This document shows positions 1 through 9,144 of a stretch of DNA of 64,000 nucleotides, piece after piece (the first letter of the stretch is position 1; the number at the start of each line of letters is the position of its first letter). The notes beneath the pieces were generated by a model, which worked only from the letters and a program-made list of their open reading frames with translations, was not told the DNA's origin and searched no databases. Origin of the DNA: Prochlorococcus marinus bv. HNLC1 (GTDB lineage: Bacteria; Cyanobacteriota; Cyanobacteriia; PCC-6307; Cyanobiaceae); the NCBI GenBank assembly GCA_000218705.1, contig GL947594.1:580358-644357 (forward strand), given 5' to 3'. The position numbers and the translations under genes were made by a program.

Positions 1-379
1 AATTCAGTGCCCATAATTTATTTAATCCGATCAAAGTTGCAGCAGCATTACTTGATCCACCTGCCAAACCAGCTCCAATAGGAATATTCTTATTTAAAAA
101 AATATTTGCACCTAAATTCCTATGTGGATAATAACTTCTTAGGATATTTGCTGTTTTAATAATCAAATTATCGTCTTCTAAATCAAGTTCAGTATTATTT
201 GAACTTAAATTTATACTCCCACTAGCATTAAGTTCAATTTCTAAATAATCTTCAAGATTGATGCTTTGCATTAACATTGCGAGTTCATGATATCCATCTT
301 TTCTCTTACCCAAAACTTCTAAATGAAGATTTATTTTAGCTGGAGATACTACAGTTATTTTACTATTCTTAAATTCCAC
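1..379 (-). CDS. ispE: 4-diphosphocytidyl-2-C-methyl-D-erythritol kinase (partial, C-terminus beyond left edge)
   Basis: IspE is the GHMP-family kinase of the non-mevalonate (MEP) isoprenoid pathway. It phosphorylates CDP-methylerythritol and so feeds carotenoid, phytol and quinone synthesis. The reverse strand reads from a GTG at 379 (VEFKNSKITVVSPAKINLHL) and reaches the GHMP glycine-rich ATP loop PIGAGLAGGSSNAAA before the window ends. About 126 N-terminal residues are present out of roughly 310. It lies 13 bp downstream of rsmA on the same strand, the usual rsmA-ispE operon of cyanobacteria. GTG was chosen because no in-frame ATG gives the conserved N-terminus. Confidence 0.93.
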   Translation of the reverse strand, partial: MEFKNSKITVVSPAKINLHLEVLGKRKDGYHELAMLMQSINLEDYLEIELNASGSINLSSNNTELDLEDDNLIIKTANILRSYYPHRNLGANIFLNKNIPIGAGLAGGSSNAAATLIGLNKLWALN

Positions 380-392
380 GGTTACTACTAGT

Positions 393-1214
393 TCAACTTC
401 TTATAGTATTACAAAGCTTGGCTAATTTAATCCATTTTTCTATAGAAATATCTTGAGGTCTCAAATTAAAGTTTATTTCTGATTGTTTTTCTAAATTTGA
501 AATATTTTCTTTTGAGAAAACTGAACATAATGTATTTCTAAGTTTTTTTCTTCTAGCATTAAATGTAATTTTAAGAAGATTTTCTATAGTTTTTTCAGTT
601 TCAAGATCTAATCTTGAACTTAAGGACAACGGAGTAAAAGAAATTAATGAAGAATATACCTTTGGGGGAGGGTTAAAAGATGAAGGATGAATATCACATA
701 TTTTTTTCACCCCTGAAAGAAGTTTTATTCTTGTACTAAGGGCACCATTATTACTATTACCTTCTTTCGCAATTATTCTATCTACAACATCTTTTTGCAT
801 TAAAAATATTATTTTTTTTAAATTATATTTTGGTAACTTACCTAATCTTCCTATAAATAAATCTAATATTGGACCAGTAATATTGTAAGGAATATTAGCT
901 ATTACTTTTGTAAATTGACTACTATTTTTTAGATTTATTGAGAGAATATCTCCTTGTTCTAATGAAAAATTATCTTTTTTAGAAAACTTATTTTCTAAAA
1001 ATTTTATTAAATCCATATCTAACTCAACTGCATGCAACCCTTTTATATTTGAATCTAATAATCTCGAAGTAAGAGCACCTTTCCCTGGACCTATCTCTAA
1101 AATAAAATCTTTTTCATTAAGATCTGCATTTTTTTTTATTTTTTCTAGTATTTCATCGTTTATTAACCAATGTTGACCAAATCTTTTTTTTGGAATAGAA
1201 CTTTTTAAATTCAT
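393..1214 (-). CDS. rsmA: 16S rRNA (adenine1518/1519-N6)-dimethyltransferase RsmA/KsgA
   Basis: This 273-aa enzyme dimethylates two adjacent adenosines in the 3' hairpin of 16S rRNA late in 30S assembly, using SAM. Visible signatures are the N-terminal RFGQHWL (about 11-17), the SAM-binding loop [10 protein letters not shown] (40-49), the acidic GDI after strand 4 (about 88-90) and the catalytic NIPYNIT motif (107-113). Length matches the family. It precedes ispE by 13 bp. The divergent small gene begins 36 bp upstream, so the two share a promoter region. Confidence 0.97.
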   Translation of the reverse strand: MNLKSSIPKKRFGQHWLINDEILEKIKKNADLNEKDFILEIGPGKGALTSRLLDSNIKGLHAVELDMDLIKFLENKFSKKDNFSLEQGDILSINLKNSSQFTKVIANIPYNITGPILDLFIGRLGKLPKYNLKKIIFLMQKDVVDRIIAKEGNSNNGALSTRIKLLSGVKKICDIHPSSFNPPPKVYSSLISFTPLSLSSRLDLETEKTIENLLKITFNARRKKLRNTLCSVFSKENISNLEKQSEINFNLRPQDISIEKWIKLAKLCNTIRS

Positions 1215-1249
1215 TCAAAATTTAAATATAATATTTTAATATTTATTAT

Positions 1250-1624
1250 ATGAAATTTATAGTTTTACCACTCATGGCTTTATCAAAAAAGAATTTAGAT
1301 CAATTAAAATCGATTTTAAATAAAGAGAATATTATTAAACATAATATTCCTGATAAAAGTTCAATCTCTGATTCAAAATCTTTAGAGAAAGATCAACCGA
1401 TAGAAGTTAATAATCCCAATCAAATCTTTTATTCAATAATAGATAATTCTGAACATTTAGAAGATACTGTTTTAAGTAACAATAAATTGAAGAAAATTGA
1501 AGAAAAATTAGTTAAAGATAAAAAATATTATCCTATTGATAAAAAAATTAATTCTCAAAGAAATAATCAATTATCAGAAGAAGATTTATTATATGACGAA
1601 TTCAATTATCTTTTGGATGAATAA
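1250..1624 (+). CDS. Hypothetical acidic/lysine-rich protein, 124 aa
   Basis: I do not recognise the family. The protein begins [19 protein letters not shown] and then becomes highly charged (Lys, Glu, Asp, Asn), with no cysteines, membrane segment or catalytic motif and an acidic tail [15 protein letters not shown]. The start could equally be the ATG at 1274 (MALSKKNL), which would remove a short hydrophobic stretch. It sits 20 bp upstream of rlmH, so the two are probably co-transcribed. The composition suggests a largely disordered or helical protein. Confidence 0.7.
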   Translation: MKFIVLPLMALSKKNLDQLKSILNKENIIKHNIPDKSSISDSKSLEKDQPIEVNNPNQIFYSIIDNSEHLEDTVLSNNKLKKIEEKLVKDKKYYPIDKKINSQRNNQLSEEDLLYDEFNYLLDE

Positions 1625-1644
1625 TATTTATCAATTTTTTATTT

Positions 1645-2067
1645 ATGTTAATTACCAATAGAATATCAATAAATGCTATCGGCAAGATTAAAAAATCTTG
1701 GATAGCGGATGGAATTAATCAATATAGAAAACGAATGCCTAAACTATCAATTTATGAATTTAAAGATTTTAAATTTAATAACCTGAGAAATCTCTATCAA
1801 AATAATATTATTATTAGCCTCACCGAAGAAGGTAAATTATTCAATTCTCATGATTTCTCTTCCTTACTTTTAAATTTTGATAATAAGAAAATTTCTTTTT
1901 TTGTAGGTGATGCAGATGGGCTTTCAAATAATATAAAATCTAACTCTGATCTGCTTCTAAGCCTTTCTCCTCTAACCTTTCCACATGAGCTTGCACGTTT
2001 AATATTAATTGAGCAAATTTATCGAGCCGTTTCTATCTCACAAAACTCTCCATACCATCGATCCTGA
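1645..2067 (+). CDS. rlmH: 23S rRNA (pseudouridine1915-N3)-methyltransferase RlmH
   Basis: RlmH is a SPOUT-class SAM methyltransferase acting on pseudouridine 1915 of helix 69 in assembled 70S ribosomes. The 140-aa protein shows the knot motif [10 protein letters not shown] and the very conserved C-terminus [18 protein letters not shown]. The central part (residues about 40-75) is more diverged than in E. coli RlmH, and the protein is slightly shorter than the usual 155 aa. It follows the 124-aa hypothetical gene by 20 bp. Confidence 0.92.
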   Translation: MLITNRISINAIGKIKKSWIADGINQYRKRMPKLSIYEFKDFKFNNLRNLYQNNIIISLTEEGKLFNSHDFSSLLLNFDNKKISFFVGDADGLSNNIKSNSDLLLSLSPLTFPHELARLILIEQIYRAVSISQNSPYHRS

Positions 2068-2117
2068 AATATTTCTTCAATAAATCATAACTCATTTAAC
2101 CATACAAACTAATATAT

Positions 2118-2131
2118 AGTACATATATACT
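2118..2131 (+). promoter_or_regulatory. Putative LexA (SOS) box upstream of umuD
   Basis: The near-palindrome AGTACATATATACT lies 26 bp before the umuD ATG. Read on the opposite strand, it fits the cyanobacterial LexA consensus RGTAC-N3-D-GTWCB with one mismatch. A TATAAA-like -10 directly follows or overlaps it, so a bound repressor would block RNA polymerase. The position before an SOS mutagenesis operon supports the call. I have not seen lexA in this window. Confidence 0.7.
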
Positions 2132-2157
2132 ATAAAGATATTAGGTATAGGGCTGTA

Positions 2158-2553
2158 ATGAAAAAGACAGGATTACCATTGCTAAGTTTCTCTGTATCAG
2201 CAGGATTTCCTTCTCCTGCTGATGACTATACAGAAGAGAATATAGATCTAAATGAATATTTAATACAAAATCCTTTTAGTACTTTTTTCATAAGAGTTAA
2301 AGGTGATTCAATGATAAATTCGGGAATTCAAGATCAAGACCTGATAGTCGTAGATAAAAGCATAATTGCAAAACCAGGAGATATTGTAATCGCGATTATA
2401 GATGAAAGATTTACTGTAAAACGGCTAGAGAAGAAGGATGATACTTTTTATTTAAAAGCAGAAAATCGTAATTATCCAGATTTACATTTAAAAAATTATA
2501 GTAATATGCAAATCTGGGGTGTTGTCATATATTCGATACATAATTGCAGGTAG
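2158..2553 (+). CDS. umuD: UmuD-like translesion-synthesis accessory protein (S24 self-cleaving peptidase)
   Basis: UmuD is cleaved with RecA assistance, and its processed form partners UmuC as DNA polymerase V. The 131-aa protein has a probable Ala15-Gly16 cleavage bond (VSAGFPSP), the catalytic serine in VKGDSM (Ser51) and the catalytic lysine in FTVKRL (Lys88), followed by RNYPDL typical of S24 peptidases. Length matches UmuD and not LexA, because no N-terminal DNA-binding domain is present. umuC starts 10 bp downstream. A LexA box lies in the promoter, so SOS control is likely. Confidence 0.95.
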   Translation: MKKTGLPLLSFSVSAGFPSPADDYTEENIDLNEYLIQNPFSTFFIRVKGDSMINSGIQDQDLIVVDKSIIAKPGDIVIAIIDERFTVKRLEKKDDTFYLKAENRNYPDLHLKNYSNMQIWGVVIYSIHNCR

Positions 2554-2563
2554 ATAATTAAAA

Positions 2564-3835
2564 ATGAATGCTATAGCTTTGATCGATGGAAATAATTTTT
2601 ATGCATCATGCGAGCAAAGTATTAATCCATCTTTAAGAAATAAACCATTAGTAATTTTATCTAACAATGATGGATGCATTATTGCGCGAAGTGCAGAAGC
2701 TCGTATTTTAAAAATAAGGATGGGAGAACCTTATTTCAAAATAAAGGAGAGACTAAATAAATTAGGAGTAATAGTTTTGAGTTCAAACTATTCACTTTAT
2801 GGCGATATGAGTAAAAGATTAATGAATTTATTAAAAAAAAATTGTGAGAAAATAGAAATTTACTCTATTGACGAAGCATTCATCTCTATACATAGACCAC
2901 ATAATAAAGATTTATCTCCTTGGGCAAGGAAATTAAGAACTTTGATATATCAGAATCTAGGCTTAACGATCACAATTGGGATTGCTGAAAATAAATTAAG
3001 AGCAAAATTAGCTAATAAATTAGCAAAAAGAATTAATTATTCAGCTGGTATATTTGATCTGGGAATTACAAATAATAAAAATTCGTATTTAAAAGAAATT
3101 AACGTAGATAATATTTGGGGCATTGGGACTCAAACTTCACGATGGTTAAGAAGTAAAGGAATTAAAAATGCTAAAGAATTAAAAGATATGAATCAGCATG
3201 AGTTAAAAAAGAAATTAGGAGTTGTAGGACAAAGAATACAACTAGAATTAAAAGGTTATCAATGCCTTCCCATAGAAGAGAAGAGAAATCAAAAAAAAGA
3301 AATTCGTGTTAGCAGAAGTTTTAGTCAACCAATAACAAAATTAGAAGAGTTGAAACATGCTTTAGCAATTTACGCAATAAGAGCATCAGAAAAAATGAGG
3401 GCTCAAAATTTGCAAGCCTCTGCCATCACAATTTTTACAAGAACTAGTCATTATTCAAAATTTAATTATCAAAAAAGTGCTTATAAGAAACTTATTGAGG
3501 CAACTAACGATACAAATATCATTTTAAAAATAGTCATTGAATTATCTAAAGAAATTTATCATCCTGAATATAAATTAACCAAAGCAGGTGTTTTAATGCA
3601 AGAGTTAAGTGAATTTACTTACTTTCAAAAATCAATCCTAAATTACTCTTCTAAAAACAAATCAGACAAAGAAAGAAAACTAATCCAAACGATTGATTCT
3701 CTAAATAATAAATTTAATAATGAAGTCATTACATGGGGTATTGCAAAAAAGAATCAATCATGGGGTATGAATAGGAAATTATTAAGTGGTACATCAATTA
3801 CCGATATTGAGAAAATTCCAACTATAATTATTTAA
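2564..3835 (+). CDS. umuC: DNA polymerase V catalytic subunit UmuC (Y-family)
   Basis: UmuC is a Y-family translesion polymerase that copies past UV lesions. The 423-aa protein starts with the metal-binding MNAIALIDGNNFY (Asp8), carries SIDEAF (Asp103-Glu104) as the second metal site, has a helix-hairpin-helix thumb (IWGIGTQTSRWL) and ends with the UmuC-type C-terminal domain (AKKNQSWGMNRKLLS), all in usual order and length. It is in an operon with umuD. Two in-frame tryptophan-rich C-terminal motifs distinguish it from DinB. Confidence 0.96.
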   Translation: MNAIALIDGNNFYASCEQSINPSLRNKPLVILSNNDGCIIARSAEARILKIRMGEPYFKIKERLNKLGVIVLSSNYSLYGDMSKRLMNLLKKNCEKIEIYSIDEAFISIHRPHNKDLSPWARKLRTLIYQNLGLTITIGIAENKLRAKLANKLAKRINYSAGIFDLGITNNKNSYLKEINVDNIWGIGTQTSRWLRSKGIKNAKELKDMNQHELKKKLGVVGQRIQLELKGYQCLPIEEKRNQKKEIRVSRSFSQPITKLEELKHALAIYAIRASEKMRAQNLQASAITIFTRTSHYSKFNYQKSAYKKLIEATNDTNIILKIVIELSKEIYHPEYKLTKAGVLMQELSEFTYFQKSILNYSSKNKSDKERKLIQTIDSLNNKFNNEVITWGIAKKNQSWGMNRKLLSGTSITDIEKIPTIII

Positions 3836-3847
3836 TATTGTATTAAA

Positions 3848-4312
3848 ATGGAATTTATTATATTTCTAAATAAATTAGATAAAGACATACTTGAATTAAT
3901 AAAGAAAGCCAATTATTCAATAGAAGAAAATTCTGCTTTATGTTTAATAGATAAAAAATATATTGGATTCCATAAAAAGAGAGAAAAAGAAATTGTTATA
4001 TGTACTAAAAACGCGAAAAATATAACCAATTTCACAAATAAAATAAGATCAAATAATAAAGATAATCACAAAACAAAACTCTATATAAGGAGAGCACTAA
4101 GACATGAAGCAACGCATATGATTCAAGCATGCAATGGTGATAAAATAATTGGAGATATAAATGAGATAAAAAAGAAAATAAATAAAAACAAAGAAAAAGC
4201 AATTAAATCTTCAGTAAGAATATCTGGAAATTATGAGAAAGAATTGGAAGCTTATATGATGGAGGATAAACCTAGAAAAGTTAAAAAAGCAATAATTAGA
4301 TATTGTTTGTAA
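3848..4312 (+). CDS. Small HExxH (zincin-like) hypothetical protein downstream of umuC
   Basis: The 154-aa basic protein has no name I can give with certainty. It contains RHEATHMIQ, a HExxH zinc-protease signature (His86-Glu87-His90), and a later ELEAYMMED (about 132-140) whose glutamate could be a third metal ligand, as in gluzincins. The protein has no signal peptide or membrane segment, so it would act in the cytoplasm. It begins 12 bp after umuC and may belong to the SOS operon. It is convergent with dnaG, 8 bp apart. Peptidase activity is inferred only from the motif. Confidence 0.75.
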   Translation: MEFIIFLNKLDKDILELIKKANYSIEENSALCLIDKKYIGFHKKREKEIVICTKNAKNITNFTNKIRSNNKDNHKTKLYIRRALRHEATHMIQACNGDKIIGDINEIKKKINKNKEKAIKSSVRISGNYEKELEAYMMEDKPRKVKKAIIRYCL

Positions 4313-4320
4313 GAATATTA

Positions 4321-6349
4321 TTAATTATTTAAAGCATACTTTCCACATCTTTGCTTATCAAGAGAAAAAATATGCTGCCTTTCAAGGTAATAGAGATTTT
4401 GAAACTTTAGAGCATCGGAATTTAAATCTTTAAAAAGATCATCTATTTCTATTGAAGAATCTGAAGTTTGCGAGGAATTTCTATCAATTAAAATTGAAAT
4501 GCAATTTTCTAAAGTATTTAATCTTTGAGAACTCCAGGATTCAATGAGGTGTCTACATCGTTTTAAAGATTTGTATCTTTCTAAAAGAGATAAATTTCCA
4601 AGTAAGTTTCTTTTGGAATTAGTTAATGTTGCAAGAAGTATTTCATTTGGATTAATAAAAAAGCTAAGTTTATTAATAATTTCCGGATGACTAATAGAAA
4701 TAGAATCAGTAACTAATTTAAGCAAATTAAGATCAAAAAATTCATTTTTTAACTTAGAGTCTCTAATCTTATTCAAATAATTATCTCCAAAATTCAACTC
4801 TTCAACTTTAGAAATAGAATCCCAAATTATCTTATGATGATCAACAGAGAAGCATTCAATTTCACGATTAATCAATTCATCTCTAATAAAGATTCTTAAA
4901 TTTGGCGAATGTAAATAATAGAAAATTATTTCAGATTCATTCTTTTCTCTTTGATTTACTTCATTTGGGAGTTCAAATTTTTGCGATCTTCCATGCCATC
5001 TAAATCCTTTAATTTGTTTTCTTAAATCTTCTTCAAATTTGATTGCCAATCTTGCTTGGCCCATACTTAATCTTTCAGAAACCTTTTGAAGATAATGAGT
5101 CCTAGTCGCAGATTGAGGTAACTTACTTAAGAACTTTACGAGGGCAGTAACAACACTTTGAAAATTCTCTACTTTTGATAAATCTTTATTTAAAAATATT
5201 TGATCTAATTCCCAATCGATCCAGAAAGAAGCATTATCAATCAAGTTGAAATAATCGACTGCTGAATTTTGATTTAAATATTCATCAGGATCTTTGAATC
5301 CACTTAGTTGAAGTATCTTTAAATTTATTTGCTGATTTAAAGATAAACTTTCTACTTCAGCAATAATTCTTTTTGTTGCTGAAATGCCTGCATTATCAGA
5401 GTCAAAATTAATAACAATATTTTTATTATCTGTACATCTACATAATTGTGATATCTGATACTTACTCAAGGATGATCCCTGAGCTGCTACACAGTTGTTA
5501 ATTCCCTTTGCATGGAGTGATATAACATCAAAATTACCCTCAACAACTATCGCTAAATCTTTTTTTCTAATATTGCTTGAAGCCTTATCGAATCCATAAA
5601 GAATTTTTCCTTTCTCAAAGACATCTGTTTCTGGAGAATTTAAATACTTCGGATTTGATCCGTCTAGTGTTCTTCCAGTAAATCCTACAACTCTACTTTG
5701 GGAATCATATATAGGTACCATTAATCTATTCCGAAATCTATCAAAGACTTTATTTTTATTATCTTTGGAAATAATTAATCCAGCATTTAGAATAGCTTCA
5801 TAAGAAAATCCTTTAACTTTTAGCAGATATTCATATAAGCTTGTCCAAGAATTAGGAGCAAAGCCCAATTCAAATTCCTCAATTATATTTTTACTTAATT
5901 TCCTATCATTTATTAAATAATTATATGCATTATTTCCAAGAGTAGCTATTTAACTGTGTTTTGAACCAATTCTTTGTTTCTCTTAAAATTTTAAATAATT
6001 CTTCTCTTTTAGATAATTGTTTTTTATAGTTTTCTTGTTGATTAGCATCAACTGTAACAATATTAATATCATTTTTCCTTGCTAAAGATAATACAACATC
6101 TGAGAAATTATTCCGAGTAAATTCCATTAAAAACTTGATGGAATTGCCTCCAGCACCACATGAAAAACAATAATAAAACTGTTTGGAAGGTGAGACCGTC
6201 ATTGACGGTTTACTATCATCATGGAAAGGGCAAATACCAACATATTCCTTACCCCTCTTTTTTAAGACCACATGTTCAGATATAACATCAACGATATCTG
6301 CTTTTTCTTTGACCTCCTGTATAGTTTTGGGATGAATAGAGGAACCCAT
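4321..6349 (-). pseudogene. dnaG: DNA primase DnaG, interrupted by a +1 frameshift
   Basis: DnaG makes RNA primers for replication and is essential. The first reading frame (6349 down to 5930, 139 aa) holds the CHC2 zinc-binding domain with Cys40, His43, Cys61 and Cys64. It stops at a TAA at 5932-5930. The second frame (open from just upstream of the break to 4321) carries the RNA-polymerase core with TOPRIM glutamate in VVEGNFDVI and the helicase-binding C-terminal part. Frame 2 continues the protein as GNNAYNYLINDRKLS across the break. The shift lies in the TGGAAA run at 5933-5940. One extra base explains it. Sequence error is most likely, with programmed +1 shifting or two functional subunits as alternatives. 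Confidence 0.9.
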
Positions 6350-6470
6350 AGAATTGGCTTAATTAAAAATTAAAAATATTATTAAGTTATAAATCATAAT
6401 TATCAAAGAATCTACTTAAATTCACAAAATAATTATTTTTAAAATTATTACTTTAATAAAGAAAGTACTA

Positions 6471-7343
6471 ATGAAGATAAATAACTTTAATAAATTTTAT
6501 CTTGTATTTGCTTCATTATTTTTTAGTTTAATGACTGTTTGCGTTAAAAAAATTGATGAATCAATTCCAATTTATGAACTAGTTTTCTTTAGATCTGTAT
6601 TTAGTTTAATAATTACATCAATAATAATAAGAAAAAAGAAAATTAATCCATGGGGTAAAAATAAAGGTCTTCTAATTGTTAGAGGATTACTGGGAACAAT
6701 AGCGTTGATGTGTATATTTTATTCAATAAGAAATATGCCTCTAAGTATTTCAACTGTAATTCAATACACCTATCCCATCTTTATTTCAATATTTGCAGTG
6801 TTTCTAATTAAAGAAAGAATAAACTTTAATTTAATACTTGCTTTATTTTTAGGATGGTTTGGGATATTAATAATTTTAAATCCTTATCAATCAACATCAT
6901 ATGAAATTGATAAATTTGCTGTTTTTATAGCATTTACTGGCGCTGTAACAACATCATTAGCCTACATAGCAGTTAAGAAATTATCTAGACAAGAAGATAT
7001 ATTTATCATAATCAAATATTTTCCTTTAATTTCTGTCATAACATTAATCCCAATTGTTTACGCGAATTGGATTACACCACAAATAAATGATCTAATTTGG
7101 ATAATTGGCATTGGAATATTTACCCAAGCAGGTCAAACTTTTCTAACTCTAGGTTTAAAAAATTTACCAGCATCACAAGCTTCATCAATAAATTATTTAC
7201 AAGTTATTTTTGGCTCTTTATGGGGAATTTATATATTTGGAGAAAACATAACTATAAATTTTGTAATTGGATCAATTTTTGTTTTATTAGGAACTATTAT
7301 TTCTACTAGCAAAATACAAAAAACAGATTTACAATTGAAATAA
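6471..7343 (+). CDS. EamA/DMT-family transporter (10 TM)
   Basis: This 290-aa inner-membrane protein belongs to the drug/metabolite transporter superfamily. About ten hydrophobic helices form two EamA repeats. The end of the first repeat, TVIQYTYPIFISIFAVFLIKERI, and of the second, ASSINYLQVIFGSLWGIYIFGENI, are the duplicated signature. Substrate cannot be read from sequence; amino acids or other small metabolites are typical. It precedes a secreted 116-aa protein by 13 bp. Confidence 0.9.
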   Translation: MKINNFNKFYLVFASLFFSLMTVCVKKIDESIPIYELVFFRSVFSLIITSIIIRKKKINPWGKNKGLLIVRGLLGTIALMCIFYSIRNMPLSISTVIQYTYPIFISIFAVFLIKERINFNLILALFLGWFGILIILNPYQSTSYEIDKFAVFIAFTGAVTTSLAYIAVKKLSRQEDIFIIIKYFPLISVITLIPIVYANWITPQINDLIWIIGIGIFTQAGQTFLTLGLKNLPASQASSINYLQVIFGSLWGIYIFGENITINFVIGSIFVLLGTIISTSKIQKTDLQLK

Positions 7344-7356
7344 GATATCTTAAATA

Positions 7357-7707
7357 ATGAAAGTAATTCTTCTTACAATATTTAGTTTGATGCCGTTTCA
7401 GCAAGTATTGGCATCAACCCCTAAATCTGTAACATGTACAAGAACAGAATATAGAGAAGAATATATTCCTGGAACAAAGTCAAATCCTGGTTACGTCAGA
7501 AATTATGAAGTTGATGTTGAGATCCCATGTGGAGGAGCTCAATCTCAAAATACTGATATCAATGACTGCAGTGAAGGCTCAGTAATTGGAGGACTGTTAG
7601 GGGCTGGGCTAGCTATTTCAAGTTCAAGAGGAAAAGATAGGTGGTGGGCAATTCCAGCGGGCGGTACAGCTGGAGCCCTAATAGGATGTCAAGTTGACGG
7701 AGGTTAA
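7357..7707 (+). CDS. Secreted glycine-zipper hypothetical protein
   Basis: The 116-aa protein has a signal peptide (cleavage likely after QVLAS, about residue 20). A cysteine-containing domain follows (VTCTRTEYREEYIPG), then a glycine-rich C-terminal segment, SVIGGLLGAGLAISS and AIPAGGTAGALIGCQ. That segment resembles the glycine-zipper (17-kDa surface antigen/Rick_17kDa) fold of envelope proteins. It is therefore probably periplasmic or outer-membrane associated. Its stop codon directly abuts the ruvA start. Confidence 0.8.
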   Translation: MKVILLTIFSLMPFQQVLASTPKSVTCTRTEYREEYIPGTKSNPGYVRNYEVDVEIPCGGAQSQNTDINDCSEGSVIGGLLGAGLAISSSRGKDRWWAIPAGGTAGALIGCQVDGG

Positions 7708-8370
7708 TTGATTAGCTGGATTAGTGGAGAAATTGTTGATACATGGATTAAAACAAAAAAAATTTATGTATTAATAAATTGTCAAGGATTAGGATATGAA
7801 GTACAAATATTAGAGTCATTAGAAAAAGATTTAGATAAAAATAAGATAACCTTATGGATTCATCAAATAAAAAAAGAAGATTCTGATTTCTTCTTTGGTT
7901 TTAAAGATAAAGAAAAGCGAGATTTTTTCAGAGACTTATTACAAGTTAGAGGAATCGGTCCTCAAATAAGCATGTCATTATTAAATAAATATGATCTAAA
8001 GCAAATTTTTAATTCTATAAGAAATGAAGACAAAGAACTTTTTAATTCAATTCCAGGTATAGGTCAAAAAATGACCGAGAGATTATTTTTAGAACTAAAA
8101 AATAAGATTACAGTTACTTCAGAAATTAATAAAGATTCTACTGAAAAACCAAATAATACCAAGTTAAAAAAAGAGATTAAGAATTTAATTGATGATGTAG
8201 ATTTAGCTCTTAAATCATTAAGCTATTCTCTAAAAGAGAGAAAAAAAGCAATAAATTTAATTTTAACTAAAGTAGATCAATCAAATCTACCTATACAAAA
8301 GGTATTAAATAGTTTTACTTTTGAAGTTTTATTAAAAGATTCTTTAGACTTTTTAGATAAGAATAGATAG
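7708..8370 (+). CDS. ruvA: Holliday junction branch migration protein RuvA
   Basis: RuvA binds four-way DNA junctions and loads RuvB for branch migration. The 220-aa protein starts at a TTG giving MISWISGEIVDTW, as in cyanobacterial RuvA. It has an OB fold followed by tandem helix-hairpin-helix motifs, VRGIGPQISMSLL (about 92-104) and IPGIGQKMTERLFLEL (about 113-128), and a C-terminal RuvB-binding helix domain. The TTG follows immediately after the previous stop codon, suggesting translational coupling. Confidence 0.95.
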   Translation: MISWISGEIVDTWIKTKKIYVLINCQGLGYEVQILESLEKDLDKNKITLWIHQIKKEDSDFFFGFKDKEKRDFFRDLLQVRGIGPQISMSLLNKYDLKQIFNSIRNEDKELFNSIPGIGQKMTERLFLELKNKITVTSEINKDSTEKPNNTKLKKEIKNLIDDVDLALKSLSYSLKERKKAINLILTKVDQSNLPIQKVLNSFTFEVLLKDSLDFLDKNR

Positions 8371-8418
8371 AATTTCTGCTTCATTCCATAGTATTATATT
8401 AATAAGCTTTAAAATATT

Positions 8419-8688
8419 ATGACTTTAGATACAGCAGAGAAACAGAAACTTATTGACTCTCATCAAATACATCCTACAGATACAGGTTCTGTAGAGTTAC
8501 AGGTAGCAATGCTTTCTGAAAGAATTTCAAAATTAAGTGATCATCTACAAAAAAATAATCAAGACTATGCTTCAAGACAAGGTTTATTGAAAATGATTGG
8601 AAAAAGAAAAAGAATGTTATCTTACATAAAAAATAAAGATGTAAATAAATACGCAACCTTAATTAAAAAGATTGGAATAAGAGGGTAA
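8419..8688 (+). CDS. rpsO: 30S ribosomal protein S15
   Basis: S15 is a primary 16S rRNA binder and forms an intersubunit bridge. The 89-aa sequence is full length and shows the family hallmarks: the [19 protein letters not shown] stretch in the second helix and [16 protein letters not shown] near the end. It lies 48 bp after ruvA and 9 bp before the PAM68-like gene, in one probable transcription unit. Confidence 0.98.
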   Translation: MTLDTAEKQKLIDSHQIHPTDTGSVELQVAMLSERISKLSDHLQKNNQDYASRQGLLKMIGKRKRMLSYIKNKDVNKYATLIKKIGIRG

Positions 8689-8697
8689 TTTATATTA

Positions 8698-9144
8698 ATG
8701 GCGAAGAAAAGATCAAAAAAAAATAATTCATCAAAAAAAATATCTACTCAAAGTAATGCATTTCAAGATTTAGAAAAGGATGTTAAAACAAATAATTCTA
8801 AAGTTCAATCAAGTGGAATTCCTAAATATGTAGCAGATAGAATGGCAAAAAGAATATTTTTTACAGCAGGAATTCCTACTTTACTAGGAATGTCAGTTTT
8901 TGTTATTAGTTATATCATTGTTACTAGGAAAATAGCAGAAATACCTCCTTCTTCTACAATTGCTATTTCAGCATTATTCTTCCTATTAGGTTTAGGAGGA
9001 TTAAGCTATGGAATTTTATCCGCCAGTTGGGATAGAGCTCCTGGAAGCTTTCTAGGTTTAGAAAATATTCCATTGAATATACAAAGAGCTAAAGCAGCAT
9101 TCAAACCAGCTTCTCAGAATTTTGATGAAGCAAAGAAAAATTAA
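8698..9144 (+). CDS. PAM68 family protein (DUF3464), photosystem II assembly
   Basis: PAM68 proteins assist early photosystem II assembly at the thylakoid membrane. This 148-aa protein has a lysine/serine-rich N-terminus, the conserved IPKYVADRMAKRIFFTAGIP segment, two transmembrane helices (about 59-78 and 90-110) and the family's ASWDRAPGSFLG motif after the second helix. Length and layout match DUF3464. Its last 4 bp overlap the convergent dnaE stop. Confidence 0.9.
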   Translation: MAKKRSKKNNSSKKISTQSNAFQDLEKDVKTNNSKVQSSGIPKYVADRMAKRIFFTAGIPTLLGMSVFVISYIIVTRKIAEIPPSSTIAISALFFLLGLGGLSYGILSASWDRAPGSFLGLENIPLNIQRAKAAFKPASQNFDEAKKN

